64,000 nt of DNA from Novosphingobium sp. (GTDB taxonomy: Bacteria > Pseudomonadota > Alphaproteobacteria > Sphingomonadales > Sphingomonadaceae): contig JAUYQH010000062.1 of the NCBI GenBank assembly GCA_030697365.1, positions 20,487 through 84,486 on the forward strand. The letters are read 5' to 3'. The position numbers and the translations under genes are program-made. Below the pieces are notes generated by a model, which saw only the letters and a list, made by a program, of their open reading frames with translations, was not told the origin of the DNA and searched no databases. The stretch's first letter is position 1. Each line of letters starts with the position of its first letter. Below, piece by piece: positions 10,164 through 19,197 of the stretch.

Positions 10164-11372
10164 ATGAAGCGCGATACCGGCCAGAACCGCGAGATCACCC
10201 GCCACTGGCGGCCCGCGACGCGCGCGGTGCGCGGCGGCACCTGGCGGTCCGAACAAGGCGAGACCAGCGAGGCGCTGTTCCTCAGCTCGGGCTTCTCCTA
10301 CGACGATGCGGCCACCCCCGCGGCGCGCTTTGCCGGCGAGGCCGAGGGGATGACCTACTCGCGACTCCAGAACCCGACAGTAGCGATGCTGGAAGAACGC
10401 ATCGCGCTGATGGAAGGGGCCGAGGCGTGCCGCGCGCAGGCCAGCGGGATGGCGGCGATGACCACCGCGCTGCTCTGCCAGCTGTCGGCGGGCGACCACA
10501 TTGTCGCCGCGCGCGCCGCGTTCGGATCGTGCCGCTGGCTGGTCGATCACCTGTGCCCGCGCTTCGGGATCGAGGTGTCGGTGATCGATGCCCGCAACAA
10601 TGCCGCGTGGGAGGCCGCGATCCGCAAGAACACCAAAGTGTTCTTCTTCGAAACCCCCGCCAATCCGACGATGGACATCGTCGACCTGGGCTTCGTCTGC
10701 GAACTGGCGCGCGAGCACGGGATCACCACCGTGGTCGACAACGCGTTTGCCACCCCGGTGCTCCAGCGTCCGATGGAATGGGGGGCCGACGTGGTCGCCT
10801 ATTCCGCGACCAAGATGATGGACGGGCAGGGCCGGGTCCTCGCCGGGGCGGTCTGCGCCAGCCACGAATTCATTAACGACAAGCTGCTCCCGTTCCAGCG
10901 TAACACCGGGCCCAACCTCTCGCCGTTCAACGCTTGGGTAGTGCTCAAGGGGCTCGAGACGCTCGACTTGCGGATCCGCCGCCAGAGCGAGAGCGCGGTC
11001 AAGCTGGGGCGGATGATGGAACGCCGCGTCGCGCGGATGCTCCACCCCGGGCTCCCCAGCCACCCCCAGCACAACCTCGCGCTGCGCCAGATGGAGGCCT
11101 GCGGCCCGATCTTCAGCTTCGAGGTCGAAGGCGGCCGCCCCCAGGCGCATGCGCTGCTCGATGCGCTCGAACTGATCGACATCTCCAACAACATCGGCGA
11201 CTCCCGCTCGCTGATGTGCCACCCCGCCTCGACCACGCACCATTCGGTTGGGCCCGAGGCAAGGGAGGCGATGGGGGTGAGCGAAGGCATGCTGCGGCTG
11301 AACGTAGGCCTGGAAGACATCGCCGACCTCGCCGAAGACATCGACGGTGCGCTAAGGGCGGTGGGGTTGTAA
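10164..11372 (+). CDS. metZ: O-succinylhomoserine sulfhydrylase
   Basis: PLP enzyme of the Cys/Met metabolism family that makes homocysteine directly from O-succinylhomoserine and sulfide. The 402-residue length fits. The PLP lysine is Lys217 in AYSATKMMDGQGR, and the following GQGRVLAG rather than GHSD is typical of MetZ. Other family landmarks are GMTYSRLQNPT near residue 60, FFFETPANPTMD, and the C-terminal SLMCHPASTTH and RLNVGLED. The ATG at 10164 begins the conserved N-terminus (TRHWRPATRAVRGGT); the upstream frame is antisense shadow of the PMT gene. It is divergent from the PMT-MFS pair, with about 90 bp between them. Confidence 0.9.
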   Translation: MKRDTGQNREITRHWRPATRAVRGGTWRSEQGETSEALFLSSGFSYDDAATPAARFAGEAEGMTYSRLQNPTVAMLEERIALMEGAEACRAQASGMAAMTTALLCQLSAGDHIVAARAAFGSCRWLVDHLCPRFGIEVSVIDARNNAAWEAAIRKNTKVFFFETPANPTMDIVDLGFVCELAREHGITTVVDNAFATPVLQRPMEWGADVVAYSATKMMDGQGRVLAGAVCASHEFINDKLLPFQRNTGPNLSPFNAWVVLKGLETLDLRIRRQSESAVKLGRMMERRVARMLHPGLPSHPQHNLALRQMEACGPIFSFEVEGGRPQAHALLDALELIDISNNIGDSRSLMCHPASTTHHSVGPEAREAMGVSEGMLRLNVGLEDIADLAEDIDGALRAVGL

Positions 11373-11509
11373 ATTCTGTCAACTTGGCGCGGGCGGACGA
11401 TGCTCGCGGTGGCCGGTTTCCGCCAATCGCGCGGCGCAAGTTGATGAAATACATGCGCGGGCGGGTGCCTGCAAAAACGCCAAAGCGGCGCCGGTTCTCC
11501 ACGGTATGA

Positions 11510-11563
11510 AAGAGCGGTGCGCCGGTTTAGGCGCGGCGGGAGGATGGCAGGTTGGGGCGATGT
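11510..11563. repeat. 54-bp direct repeat, copy 1
   Basis: These 54 bases are identical to 15209-15262 in the same orientation. The repeat contains a hairpin (GCGCC, GGTTTA, GGCGC) like a repetitive extragenic palindrome. It abuts the broken 3' end of the Slam-like gene: the last residues of that reading frame that look like a TPR protein end exactly at its edge. The two copies bound the accessory block 11564-15208. Confidence 0.8.
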
Positions 11564-11960
11564 TGGCATAATCCTTGTCCGCGAAGAAGGCGCGCGCCAG
11601 TTCCAGCCGCACGCGCACGGCCTCGGGGTGGTCGATCAGCATTGCTCTGAAGATACGGATCGCGCGCTTGTGGTCGCCCTTGGCCATGGCGACGATTCCG
11701 GTGAGAAAAACGGCCTGCTGGTCATCGGGTTGCGCTTTGAGAACTTGTTCCAGCACATGAGCGGCTTCGTCTGTTCTCCCGGTCCGCAACAGATGCTCGA
11801 CCAGATCCGTCAGAGGCATTGCCGGAAGATTGGATACCGAAGGTTGTTCGATGTCCGCTGATTCAGCGACTGCGGGAAGCGCCGCGCAAGCCATGACCGT
11901 GGCCAGCAGACGGGACAGCCACCGGCTCCAACATGCACCGATACCGCCCGCGTCATGGCG
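11564..11960 (-). pseudogene. Truncated Slam-like (DUF560) outer-membrane lipoprotein exporter, N-terminal remnant
   Basis: The minus strand here encodes a signal-peptide-like stretch (WLSRLLATVMACAALPAVA) followed by about 95 residues of TPR-type helices (LVEHLLRTGRTDEAAHVLEQ, then AIRIFRAMLIDHPEAVRVRL, then ELARAFFADKDYANI). This pattern is typical of the N-terminal part of surface lipoprotein assembly modulators, which continue as a DUF560 beta-barrel of about 300 residues. Here the frame runs into the 54-bp repeat at 11563 and the barrel is missing. The upstream start is also unclear: the only in-frame ATG (11894) cuts the signal peptide short. It follows the TbpB-like lipoprotein gene by 14 bp, the usual order for such pairs. 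Loss of function is inferred. Confidence 0.6.
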
Positions 11961-11973
11961 GGGGCCAGTCAAT

Positions 11974-13185
11974 CTACTTCTTGCCCACCAGCACGCCGTT
12001 GGCGATGCCGGTGCCGTCATAGAGGTTCCAGACAGCCCCGACTTCCTCGGCATTTGGGCCGAAAAACCGTCCTGCGAGGAAACCCGTCGCGGTGGCGAGC
12101 AGCGAGAACGCGTTGCCCGGTGCGCTCGACACACCGGTCGTGCCGGTAAAGCCGTTCAAGCCGGTCGTGAAGGTGCCGGCAAATGTCAGGCTGTTCCAAG
12201 GCTGACTTGGATTGCCGGGTGAAATGGCGATGATCGAGGGCGCGGACCCGCTGACGGTTCCGGTCGCGAAGTTCGCGGTCAGCGAAGCATCGCCCTGGAG
12301 CGCGGCCCCTTTGATGCCTGTCCCATCGGGAACGGCGACACTGCCCGTTACGAAGCCGTTGAATACAGCCGATCCCGTCGTCGGGATGGCTGAATCGGCC
12401 GTTTCATAGCCGCCAACGATGGCTGAGCTATTCTGCGGGACATTGGCGGCACTGCGGACGTTCCAGGCGCCATAGGCCGTCCAGAGAAAATCATCGGCCG
12501 TGCCGGCACTGGTGCGGTCGGTGGTTTGCAGCGTGAGACTGACGACGCGACCGTCCGCCAGGGTGACCTCTCTTGCTCCGCTTGGCTGGGGAGGGCCGAG
12601 GGTGACATTGGCAATGCCCAAGGCCGCGTTGCCAATGGTGAAGCGGATGGTCGGTGACTGGGTATCGGGGTTGGCGGGCCAGTCGATGCTGACAAAAGCT
12701 CCGCCTGCATCTGTCGCAGCATCGGACTGAGTAGTCGTGCTGGATCCAGTCGTGATTGTGCGAGCCGCCTGGATGAGCCGGAAGTTCTGCGTGGTTCCTG
12801 CCGGTGGATCGTCGAGATCGCTCGTGCTGTTCGCCAATGTCGGCGGGGACGGACTGGTTCCAAGCGTGGGTTGAGCTGCTGGTCCGATCGACCCGGTGGG
12901 AGGCGGCGTTGGTGTCGGAGTTGGGGTCGGCGTTGGAGTTGGAGTTGGAGTTGGAGTTGGGGTCGGCGTCGGAGTTGGGGTTGGGGTTGGAGTCGGAGTT
13001 GGGGTCGGGGTCGGAGTTGGGGTCGGAGTCGGAGTCGGAGTCGGAGTCGGCGATCCTCCCCCCAATTCAGAGAGATCAAGGCCATTTGTTGTCGCACAGC
13101 TGGAGAGGCTGGCACCTGCCATAATGACCGTCGCGATCACCAATGCGGGAAGCGTGCGGCGGGATAATTCGCGCATGGTAGTCAT
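11974..13185 (-). CDS. TbpB-like surface lipoprotein with Pro-Thr linker
   Basis: A 403-residue predicted lipoprotein. The ATG at 13185 has GGAGG about 7 bp upstream and gives a signal peptide with lipobox LSSC ([13 protein letters not shown]). Residues about 37-88 are an almost pure Pro-Thr tract. The remainder is beta-rich and ends with [20 protein letters not shown], the signature of the transferrin-binding-protein-like beta-barrel domain found in Slam-exported lipoproteins. It therefore probably binds a ligand at the cell surface, but no ligand is implied. The neighbouring Slam gene is truncated, so surface delivery is doubtful unless another Slam acts. GC in one counted line is about 60 percent, below the neighbourhood. 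Confidence 0.7.
   Translation of the reverse strand: MTTMRELSRRTLPALVIATVIMAGASLSSCATTNGLDLSELGGGSPTPTPTPTPTPTPTPTPTPTPTPTPTPTPTPTPTPTPTPTPTPTPTPTPPPTGSIGPAAQPTLGTSPSPPTLANSTSDLDDPPAGTTQNFRLIQAARTITTGSSTTTQSDAATDAGGAFVSIDWPANPDTQSPTIRFTIGNAALGIANVTLGPPQPSGAREVTLADGRVVSLTLQTTDRTSAGTADDFLWTAYGAWNVRSAANVPQNSSAIVGGYETADSAIPTTGSAVFNGFVTGSVAVPDGTGIKGAALQGDASLTANFATGTVSGSAPSIIAISPGNPSQPWNSLTFAGTFTTGLNGFTGTTGVSSAPGNAFSLLATATGFLAGRFFGPNAEEVGAVWNLYDGTGIANGVLVGKK
12905..13051. repeat. Six-base tandem repeat encoding (Pro-Thr)n
   Basis: On the minus strand this is about 24 copies of a 6-base unit (CCGACT or CCAACT, with a few CCGACG/CCAACG variants), each adding one Pro-Thr pair to the lipoprotein linker. 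Because the unit is 6 bp, slippage changes linker length without changing frame. Such tracts normally act as extended spacers that hold a domain away from the membrane. Confidence 0.85.
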
Positions 13186-13336
13186 TGCAGCCTCCGCAAT
13201 CGGATGTTCCATCGAGATTTTCTCCGAACCCGTAAGAAAAGTCCTTGGCGCCCACGCCAAATATCCTGAAATTTCCTGAATTCGCGGCGATGGACAGCCT
13301 CGCCTCAGCGCCATAAGCTGGCCCCGTCGGGGGGCT

Positions 13337-15136
13337 ATGGCGACGAAGAGCTTTCAGATCGGACGGCTTACCTTGCGGGCGCGGCGCGAGTTGGTTGGTC
13401 CGTGTGGCGCAGTGGCACTTGGCGGGCGCGCGCTCGATCTGCTCTCCACGCTGGCAGAGGCGGGCGGCACGCTGATCACCAAGGACGAGCTGTTTGCCGC
13501 GGTCTGGGACGGTTCGATTGTCGAAGAGAACGCGCTCCAGGCGCAAGTTTCGGCCGCACGCAAGGCGCTGGGTGACGAGGCGCGGCGTCTGGTGACGGTC
13601 CACGGCCGCGGCTATCGTCTCGATCTCGATCTCGCTGTGCCGCTGCACGAGGAAGATCGCGAACAGGCATCGATCGCGGTGCTGCCGTTCGACAATCTTT
13701 CTGGCAACGCCGAGCACGCTTACCTTGCGGACGGGCTGGCCGAGGAGCTGATCTCGCTTCTTGCGCAAGTCTCCGGGCTCAAGGTGCCGGCCCGCACCTC
13801 GAGCTTTGCCTACCGCGGGCGGGCCGTCGATATCCGCATCATCGCGGCCGAACTCGGCGTCGCGACAGTGCTCGAGGGCAGCGTGCGGGTCGGGGGTGAC
13901 CGTCTGCGGGTCGCGGCGCAGCTGATCGAAGCGGCAAGCGGCTTCCACATCTGGTCGGACAATTTCGACCGGACCCTGACGGACTTGCTCGATCTTCAGG
14001 ACGACCTCGCCGGAGCCATCGCTTCGGCGCTCCGCCACGAGCTCGGCCCGCGTCTGCGCGAGACCCACAGCTCCGAAGCGATGCGTCTCGTGCTCCAGGC
14101 GCGTGCCGCGTCGCAGACGATGCGGGCCGAGGGGCTGCGCGAGGCGGTGCGTTTCGCCCGCGAGGCGCTCGAACTCGATCCGCAATTCGCCAAGGCGTGG
14201 GAATCGCTCGCGTTGACCACTTTCGTCATGGCGAGCTGGGGTTTCGCACCGAACGAAGAAGTGTCGCAGGCGCGCGAATATGCGCAACGCGCGATCGATC
14301 TCGACCCCAGGCAGGCCGGAGCGCACGCGATCATCGGTGGCATCGAAGCGACCCGCGGCCGCTTCACCGAAGCCGTGGAATTGCTCGAACGGGCGCAGGC
14401 ACTGGAGTCTTACGACGCGGTCGTCAGAGAGCACACGGCGCTGGGTGCTCTCTTGCCAACGGGACTTACATCCCGCGCCACGACCCTCATGGACGAAAGC
14501 CTGGAACTCAGTCCGGCCAGGGCCATCTCGCTGGCGATACGCGCGAGTTGCGCGTTGCTGGCGGGCGATTACGCCGCGGCCCGAAGGTTCCTCGACACGG
14601 CATTGCGGGTGGGCCAGTTGACTTCACGCTGGCTCGTCGATTTTGTTCAATCCGAACTCGCGCTGCGCGAGGGCGCCATGGGCGACGCCGCAGCCGCAAT
14701 GTCGCGTTTGGTCGAGCGCGAACTGGCCGTGCCCGAGGGTGCGAGCGTCGTGCGATCGGTTTTCGCGGCCTACGCCGAGCCCGCCGCACGCGCCCAGGCG
14801 AGCGAGGCGGCAGCGCGCCTGTTGGCCCAAGCCGAGCGATCGGGGACGATCTGGGGCCACTTCAGCAACCTCGGGCTGTTCCTTGGCTGGCAAGTCCGTC
14901 TCGGTAACCTCGACGCAGCGTTCGCGGTCGCCGGGCGGATCGTCGAGCATTGGCGCGAGACTGGCCAGCTTGCAACCGGCAGCGTTACGCTCACGTGGGC
15001 GCCGGACATGGCCCCATTCCGCCGCGACCCGCGCTTTCAGGACCTGGTCCGCGACCTAGACCTGTTCCGATTCTGGCACCGCCATGGGCCTCCCGATGGG
15101 CATCGCCTTGAAAACGACAAGCTGGTCGTGCTCTGA
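13337..15136 (+). CDS. Winged-helix transcriptional regulator with TolB-like and TPR regions (CadC/adenylate-cyclase-like class)
   Basis: A 599-residue cytoplasmic protein. Residues about 5-100 are an OmpR/PhoB-type winged helix ([20 protein letters not shown], then [20 protein letters not shown], then GRGYRL). Residues about 110-235 match the region that accompanies this domain in many proteobacterial regulators ([47 protein letters not shown]). The rest is TPR-like helices. No membrane segment or receiver domain is visible, so the signal is unknown. It is divergent from the TbpB-like lipoprotein gene with about 150 bp between them, which makes that gene a reasonable target. It ends 72 bp before the second 54-bp repeat. 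Confidence 0.8.
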   Translation: MATKSFQIGRLTLRARRELVGPCGAVALGGRALDLLSTLAEAGGTLITKDELFAAVWDGSIVEENALQAQVSAARKALGDEARRLVTVHGRGYRLDLDLAVPLHEEDREQASIAVLPFDNLSGNAEHAYLADGLAEELISLLAQVSGLKVPARTSSFAYRGRAVDIRIIAAELGVATVLEGSVRVGGDRLRVAAQLIEAASGFHIWSDNFDRTLTDLLDLQDDLAGAIASALRHELGPRLRETHSSEAMRLVLQARAASQTMRAEGLREAVRFAREALELDPQFAKAWESLALTTFVMASWGFAPNEEVSQAREYAQRAIDLDPRQAGAHAIIGGIEATRGRFTEAVELLERAQALESYDAVVREHTALGALLPTGLTSRATTLMDESLELSPARAISLAIRASCALLAGDYAAARRFLDTALRVGQLTSRWLVDFVQSELALREGAMGDAAAAMSRLVERELAVPEGASVVRSVFAAYAEPAARAQASEAAARLLAQAERSGTIWGHFSNLGLFLGWQVRLGNLDAAFAVAGRIVEHWRETGQLATGSVTLTWAPDMAPFRRDPRFQDLVRDLDLFRFWHRHGPPDGHRLENDKLVVL

Positions 15137-15208
15137 GCGAACGCGCCGGTTCAGGTTAGGTCAGATCCGCATCCCCGCCGCACTGGCACGGTTGGCGTCG
15201 CGGCTTAG

Positions 15209-15262
15209 AAGAGCGGTGCGCCGGTTTAGGCGCGGCGGGAGGATGGCAGGTTGGGGCGATGT
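15209..15262. repeat. 54-bp direct repeat, copy 2
   Basis: Identical over all 54 bases to 11510-11563, same orientation, 3.7 kb away. Flanking bases differ on both sides, so the identity has sharp edges. No transposase lies between the copies. It contains the hairpin GCGCC-GGTTTA-GGCGC. Confidence 0.8.
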
Positions 15263-15377
15263 AGGAAAATGGTTTCGGTTTGAGGGAGGCGTCGAGTCTG
15301 CGACCGATGTCGGAAATGGGCCGAGAGCGGCCATGTCGCATCTCAAAGCATCGTGCATGAATATGCATCGGTGTGGG

Positions 15378-15443
15378 TCCCCGCGGAGGCGGGGATCTCA
15401 GGCGTCGGTGCGCGACCTCCCGAGGCCCCCGACTTCGCGGGGG
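15378..15443. repeat. Pair of REP-like hairpins
   Basis: TCCCCGC (15378-15384) pairs with GCGGGGA (15389-15395) around GGAG; CCCCCG (15426-15431) pairs with CGGGGG (15438-15443). Palindromes with the TCCCCGC/GCGGGGA core are common dispersed elements in sphingomonad genomes, by general knowledge. They could also act as terminator or mRNA-stabilising stems. Confidence 0.5.
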
Positions 15444-15543
15444 AGCAGGGCTGGTTCAGGTTTTCGGCGTCTTGCTCCAGCGCCGCCTTTGGTGGGCAGA
15501 CTGTCTGCATTGGCGCGCTACTTGCGCCCCTTCGGGAGGATGT

Positions 15544-16128
15544 ATGAAGGCCATTCCAGCTTCCCGCGCGCTGCTCTGGCTGATTCTCGCTCTGCCCGGC
15601 CTTTGGATCCTCTATCATTGGGCTGAGGCTCCCAGCCTCTATGGCTATGGGCACGCCATCGGCGACAGCGGGGACTGGGCGGCATGGCTGCTGATGCTGA
15701 CGCTCGCCGTCACTCCGCTTCGCCTGCTGTTCCGGCGGCGCAGTTGGTCGACATGGCTGATGCGGCGCAGGCGGGATTTCGGAGTGGCCAGTTTCGCTTA
15801 TGCGGCGGGTCACACCATCATCTATCTGGCCGACAAGGCATCGATCGACGCCATCCTGTTCGATCTGCGCCTTGCGGATATTCTCGTCGGATGGCTCGCG
15901 CTGGCGCTGTTCGTCCCGCTCGCGGTCACGTCCAACGACATTGCAACCCGCGCGCTGGGACGAATATGGAAGCGTCTGCACCGGCTGGTCTATCCGGCCG
16001 CGATCCTAACCTTCCTCCACTGGGTTCTGGCATCCTTCGATCCGACCACGGCCTATGTCCACATCGCGATACTATTTGCGATCGAGCTCGTCCGGATCGG
16101 GCTGGAGGTCCGTCAGAGGGTGACGTAG
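15544..16128 (+). CDS. Ferric-reductase-like transmembrane haem protein (MsrQ-like)
   Basis: A 194-residue membrane protein with five to six hydrophobic segments. Histidines at the positions expected for b-type haem ligands are visible in YAAGHTIIYL and in the paired segment KRLHRLVYPAAILTFLHWVL. The general fold is the ferric reductase-like domain, and the size and Arg-rich loop after the second helix (RRRSWSTWLMRRRRDFG) resemble MsrQ, which passes electrons to the periplasmic methionine sulfoxide reductase MsrP. No msrP is next to it, so the partner is uncertain. The ATG at 15544 follows GGGAGGATGT. Its 3' end overlaps the convergent HhH lipoprotein gene by 16 bp. Confidence 0.7.
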   Translation: MKAIPASRALLWLILALPGLWILYHWAEAPSLYGYGHAIGDSGDWAAWLLMLTLAVTPLRLLFRRRSWSTWLMRRRRDFGVASFAYAAGHTIIYLADKASIDAILFDLRLADILVGWLALALFVPLAVTSNDIATRALGRIWKRLHRLVYPAAILTFLHWVLASFDPTTAYVHIAILFAIELVRIGLEVRQRVT

Positions 16129-16652
16129 CTGCGGAAACGCGCGACTTCGGCATCGTCGACATATTTGCCGATCTCGCGGTTGAACTCGCTCATGTCCTTA
16201 TACGGGCGGTACTCCAGGAACTCTCCTACCATGCGGCCCGACATGCCCGGGATCAGTTCAATTTCCGCGCGGCTGGCGGTGTTGAGATTGACGGGCACGA
16301 AAACGTTGACGAGTACGGCGCCGGCAGCCTCCTGCGACAGGGTCTCGCGAAGCTTGGCGTGGAGGTCCACCACGGTGGCATAGGGTCGCCCGGTGACGAT
16401 CGCATTGGCGAGCGCGGGCGAAACTCCGTTCGCGCCGGCCAGTTGCGCGGCAGTGGCCGTGTTGCCATCGAGCCTGGCGCCCGCTTCGGTCGCAGTGTCT
16501 TCCACATTCTGGCCAGAGGCATCAGCATTGGCTTCGGGTTCGGCCATCGCGCCTTCGGCCGTCGCGTCGGCCGCGCCTTCGGTGCCTTCCGAGCAACCGC
16601 TGAGGGTCAGGCCGGCGCCGGCGATTGCCAGGGCGAGAACGATCTTACGCAT
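16113..16652 (-). CDS. Helix-hairpin-helix (ComEA-like) lipoprotein
   Basis: A 179-residue predicted lipoprotein: signal peptide with lipobox (GLTLSGCSEG), then an acidic Ala-rich linker (residues about 20-65), then two HhH-type repeats. The second is the clearer (VNLNTASRAEIELIPGMSGR), and the first is LDGNTATAAQLAGANGVSPA. HhH motifs of this kind bind DNA backbone in ComEA, but many such lipoproteins have unknown roles. The ATG at 16652 has AAGG about 10 bp upstream and gives the better signal peptide; a GTG three codons earlier is possible. Convergent with and slightly overlapping the haem membrane protein. Confidence 0.65.
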   Translation of the reverse strand: MRKIVLALAIAGAGLTLSGCSEGTEGAADATAEGAMAEPEANADASGQNVEDTATEAGARLDGNTATAAQLAGANGVSPALANAIVTGRPYATVVDLHAKLRETLSQEAAGAVLVNVFVPVNLNTASRAEIELIPGMSGRMVGEFLEYRPYKDMSEFNREIGKYVDDAEVARFRSYVTL

Positions 16653-16829
16653 AGGATACACCTTTTCATTGCAATGCTTGGGCAGGCATTCGCCGAACCT
16701 GGAGCCAGTCTCTTGACCGGCTCAGTTGCCCGGATGGCCCTGCGCTGCAAGGCATAATCCGGTTCGATGCTAAACCTGCCGGGGGCAGTCGCTGAATTTG
16801 CCCCGGAGCGACCGAATTCGGGCCGCAAC

Positions 16830-18947
16830 TTACGCCGCCATAGGTTTTGCATGAATGAAGTTCGCGTTCATCTCTTCGGCGGAGACGGGATGACCGTAGT
16901 ACCAACCTTGCATGAACGAACACCCTGCGGCCGTAAGGATCGCCGCCTGGGCCTTGGTTTCGACCCCTTCGGCAAGGATCGGCAGGTTGAGGGCACGGCA
17001 CAACGACATAATTGCCGTGAGCACATCGATTGCGTTTCGATCAAAGCTGAGATTTTCTACCAGCGACCGGTCGATTTTGACGAGGTCGAGTTCGAACCGG
17101 CGCAAGTATCCGATGCTGGCATAGCCCGTTCCGAAGTCGTCAAGCGCGATGCGGATTTGCAACTTGCGCAGTCGCGAGATGATCTCTTCCGCCAACTCGG
17201 GCCGACGCAGCAAATAGGTTTCGGTGATTTCGAACTCGAGCCGTTCTGGCGGGAACCCGTGACGCTTCAGTGCCGCGCAGACGTCGTCGACCAGCGTCCG
17301 GTCCCAGAACTGTGCAGGCGAGAGATTCACCGCCAGGCCAACTGGCCAGTCCCGCGCAGCCGCGCATGCCGTGTCGAGAATGAAACGGCCAAGTTCGACG
17401 ATCAGCCCGCTTTCTTCCGCAATCGGGATGAACACATCGGGAGAGATCGCGCCTTTCGTGGGGTGCGACCAGCGGGCGAGTGCTTCGACCGACACCATTG
17501 CATTGTCACGGGCTGATACGATCGGCTGATATACCACGGTGATCTCGCCGGCGGTGATCGCATGACGCAGGTCGATTTCAAGTTGCTTGCGCTCGCTGCG
17601 GCCCGTCTCCATCGCGGAATCGTAGAACGACCATCCATCGCGTCCTCGCGCTTTCGAGGCATACATGGCCACATCCGCGTGGCGGATAACATCTTCGTAG
17701 TCATCGTTCTGACTGGAAGCGATTCCGATGCTGACGCCGATGACGATCGGCTCACCGCCCAACTCATGCGGCTCGCCAACCGCCGCCACAAGACGCGCGG
17801 CCACCATCCCGATGCGATCGCTGGAAAACGTCCCATCCAGGGTCAAAGCGAACTCATCCCCGCCTAATCGGGCAAGGAAGCCCTGCGGCGGAATGTGCCG
17901 CTGAAGCCTTTCCCCGGTCCGGCACAGCAGCTTGTCACCGACCCCATGACCGAAGGTGTCGTTGACATCCTTGAACCCGTCGAGGTCCATATAGAGCAAA
18001 GTGTATGATTCATCGGAGCGAGACAGGCGGAGCAGTTCGTCAGTGAATGCGCGGCGGTTCGGCAGCCCGGTCAGAGAATCGCGACTGGCAAGGTAGAGCG
18101 CCTTGGTCTCGCTGGCACGAAGTTGGGCTGACGCCCGGCGCGCCTGGATCAGGACCCCTGCTGCAATAGCGAAGATCGCCAAGCCGAACGTGATAAGCCA
18201 GGGGAGAGTCCGCTGCCGAAGACGATCGCCCGGTTTCAATGGCGTCCACGTCAGGAAGCCCGCAGACTGGCCATCGAATGTCCGCAGCTTCCAGATGCCG
18301 ACGCCATTGCCTTGCGTGGGTTGCAAGGCAAGGCTGGGGTTGGTGGCTGCTTTGGTAAGCCCATTCAGGACCTTGCCGTCGATGAGCTTGGTCGTCACCA
18401 GAAAGCGCTCGATTGCGGGGAGCGGCGTGGAACCGGGCGTGTGTGATCGGATTTTCGAAATGCCGAAAAGCAGCGGCCCGCGTGGCGAAACGCTGACACC
18501 GACGATAGGTTCGATTGGGGAAGACCGCGTCATCATCATCAGGTCTGCGGCATTGCGATACCCACGTCCCAGGAATTCGACGGGATCGGCTTCGACGACA
18601 TTGCCATCGATCGAAGCGAAGATCGCCCGGCCTTGCGCATCGGTGATGAAGACCATCTCGAAGTGATATTGGTCGTGCAAATAATCGGCTATGTTGATCT
18701 TCGCCCACGCCCGGTCGAATGTCACGAGCAGCTTGCTTGCCGCGTCGTCCCAAACCGAGAACACCTTCGCAGTCGTGGCCATGGCTTCCATTTCCGCGGT
18801 AAGGGCCGCCCTGACCCGATCGCGTTCATTGAGCGTTTCGGCTTCGTTTTGCAGCGCGGTCAGCCAGAGCAGGCCCCCCGCCAACGCCCCAAGCGCACTT
18901 GCCACTAACACGATCATGGGAAACAAGTATTGAAAACGAAAAGTCAT
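16830..18947 (-). CDS. Membrane GGDEF-EAL protein with periplasmic CHASE4-like sensor
   Basis: A 705-residue c-di-GMP enzyme. A first membrane helix (about 6-30) and a second (about 250-268) enclose a periplasmic CHASE4-like domain (SVWDDAASKLLVTFDRAWA, FITDAQGRAIF). The GGDEF motif is intact at about 362-366 (ARLGGDEFAL). The EAL domain keeps its catalytic set: VEALARW, AVNLSPAQF, FEITET, LDDFGTGYAS, KIDRSLV and AEGVET. The residues where an RxxD inhibitory site would sit read PPQG, so product inhibition there is unlikely. The protein could both make and break c-di-GMP. I chose the ATG at 18947 over an upstream TTG. GC in one counted line is about 57 percent, lower than neighbours. Confidence 0.9.
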   Translation of the reverse strand: MTFRFQYLFPMIVLVASALGALAGGLLWLTALQNEAETLNERDRVRAALTAEMEAMATTAKVFSVWDDAASKLLVTFDRAWAKINIADYLHDQYHFEMVFITDAQGRAIFASIDGNVVEADPVEFLGRGYRNAADLMMMTRSSPIEPIVGVSVSPRGPLLFGISKIRSHTPGSTPLPAIERFLVTTKLIDGKVLNGLTKAATNPSLALQPTQGNGVGIWKLRTFDGQSAGFLTWTPLKPGDRLRQRTLPWLITFGLAIFAIAAGVLIQARRASAQLRASETKALYLASRDSLTGLPNRRAFTDELLRLSRSDESYTLLYMDLDGFKDVNDTFGHGVGDKLLCRTGERLQRHIPPQGFLARLGGDEFALTLDGTFSSDRIGMVAARLVAAVGEPHELGGEPIVIGVSIGIASSQNDDYEDVIRHADVAMYASKARGRDGWSFYDSAMETGRSERKQLEIDLRHAITAGEITVVYQPIVSARDNAMVSVEALARWSHPTKGAISPDVFIPIAEESGLIVELGRFILDTACAAARDWPVGLAVNLSPAQFWDRTLVDDVCAALKRHGFPPERLEFEITETYLLRRPELAEEIISRLRKLQIRIALDDFGTGYASIGYLRRFELDLVKIDRSLVENLSFDRNAIDVLTAIMSLCRALNLPILAEGVETKAQAAILTAAGCSFMQGWYYGHPVSAEEMNANFIHAKPMAA

Positions 18948-19037
18948 CTCGTTCGGTCCAGCGTGCAAAATTTTGGTTTGTTGCTCGTCGGGCTATCTAT
19001 ATTCTCGTTTAAAGTTCGATCCGAACCTTCTAGGTAG

Positions 19038-19076
19038 TTTGCGCAGTTCGAGATAATTTAATTATCGGTTTGCGCA
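19038..19076. promoter_or_regulatory. Palindrome flanked by direct repeats upstream of the GGDEF-EAL gene
   Basis: An AT-rich inverted repeat, GATAATT (19052-19058), T, AATTATC (19060-19066), lies between two direct copies of TTTGCGCA (19038-19045 and 19069-19076). It sits about 100 bp before the start of the GGDEF-EAL gene, in the most AT-rich stretch of the neighbourhood. The arrangement resembles an operator, but the binding protein is unknown. Confidence 0.35.
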
Positions 19077-19197
19077 CGCAGGCTTCCGCCATGGTCGATT
19101 TTTTTTGGCCATAGGGGCCGACGCTGCCGACAGCGGACGGGCGTGCGGATGGCTGTCGCCTGTTCAGCGGAATTGGGATACCGGGCCTTGTTTGCCC

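Larger units (their letters stand above)
15137..15543. other. Gene-free stretch with repeats
   Basis: No convincing coding sequence. It holds the second 54-bp repeat (15209-15262) and two GC-rich hairpins (15378-15395 and 15426-15443). The segment between about 15263 and 15370 is nondescript; short open frames here have shadow-like composition. A weak ribosome-binding sequence (GGGAGGATGT) lies directly before the next gene. Confidence 0.6.

Noticed and set aside
12905..13051. Possible CRISPR array
   Set aside because: The repeat unit is 6 bp with no spacers and lies inside a coding frame as Pro-Thr codons.
11510..15262. Insertion sequence or composite transposon
   Set aside because: The flanking repeats are direct, not terminal inverted repeats, and no transposase or integrase lies between them.
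15137..15543. Small coding genes in the gap before the ferric-reductase-like gene
   Set aside because: Frames here run through REP-like hairpins and the 54-bp repeat, have no start with a ribosome site and no conserved look.
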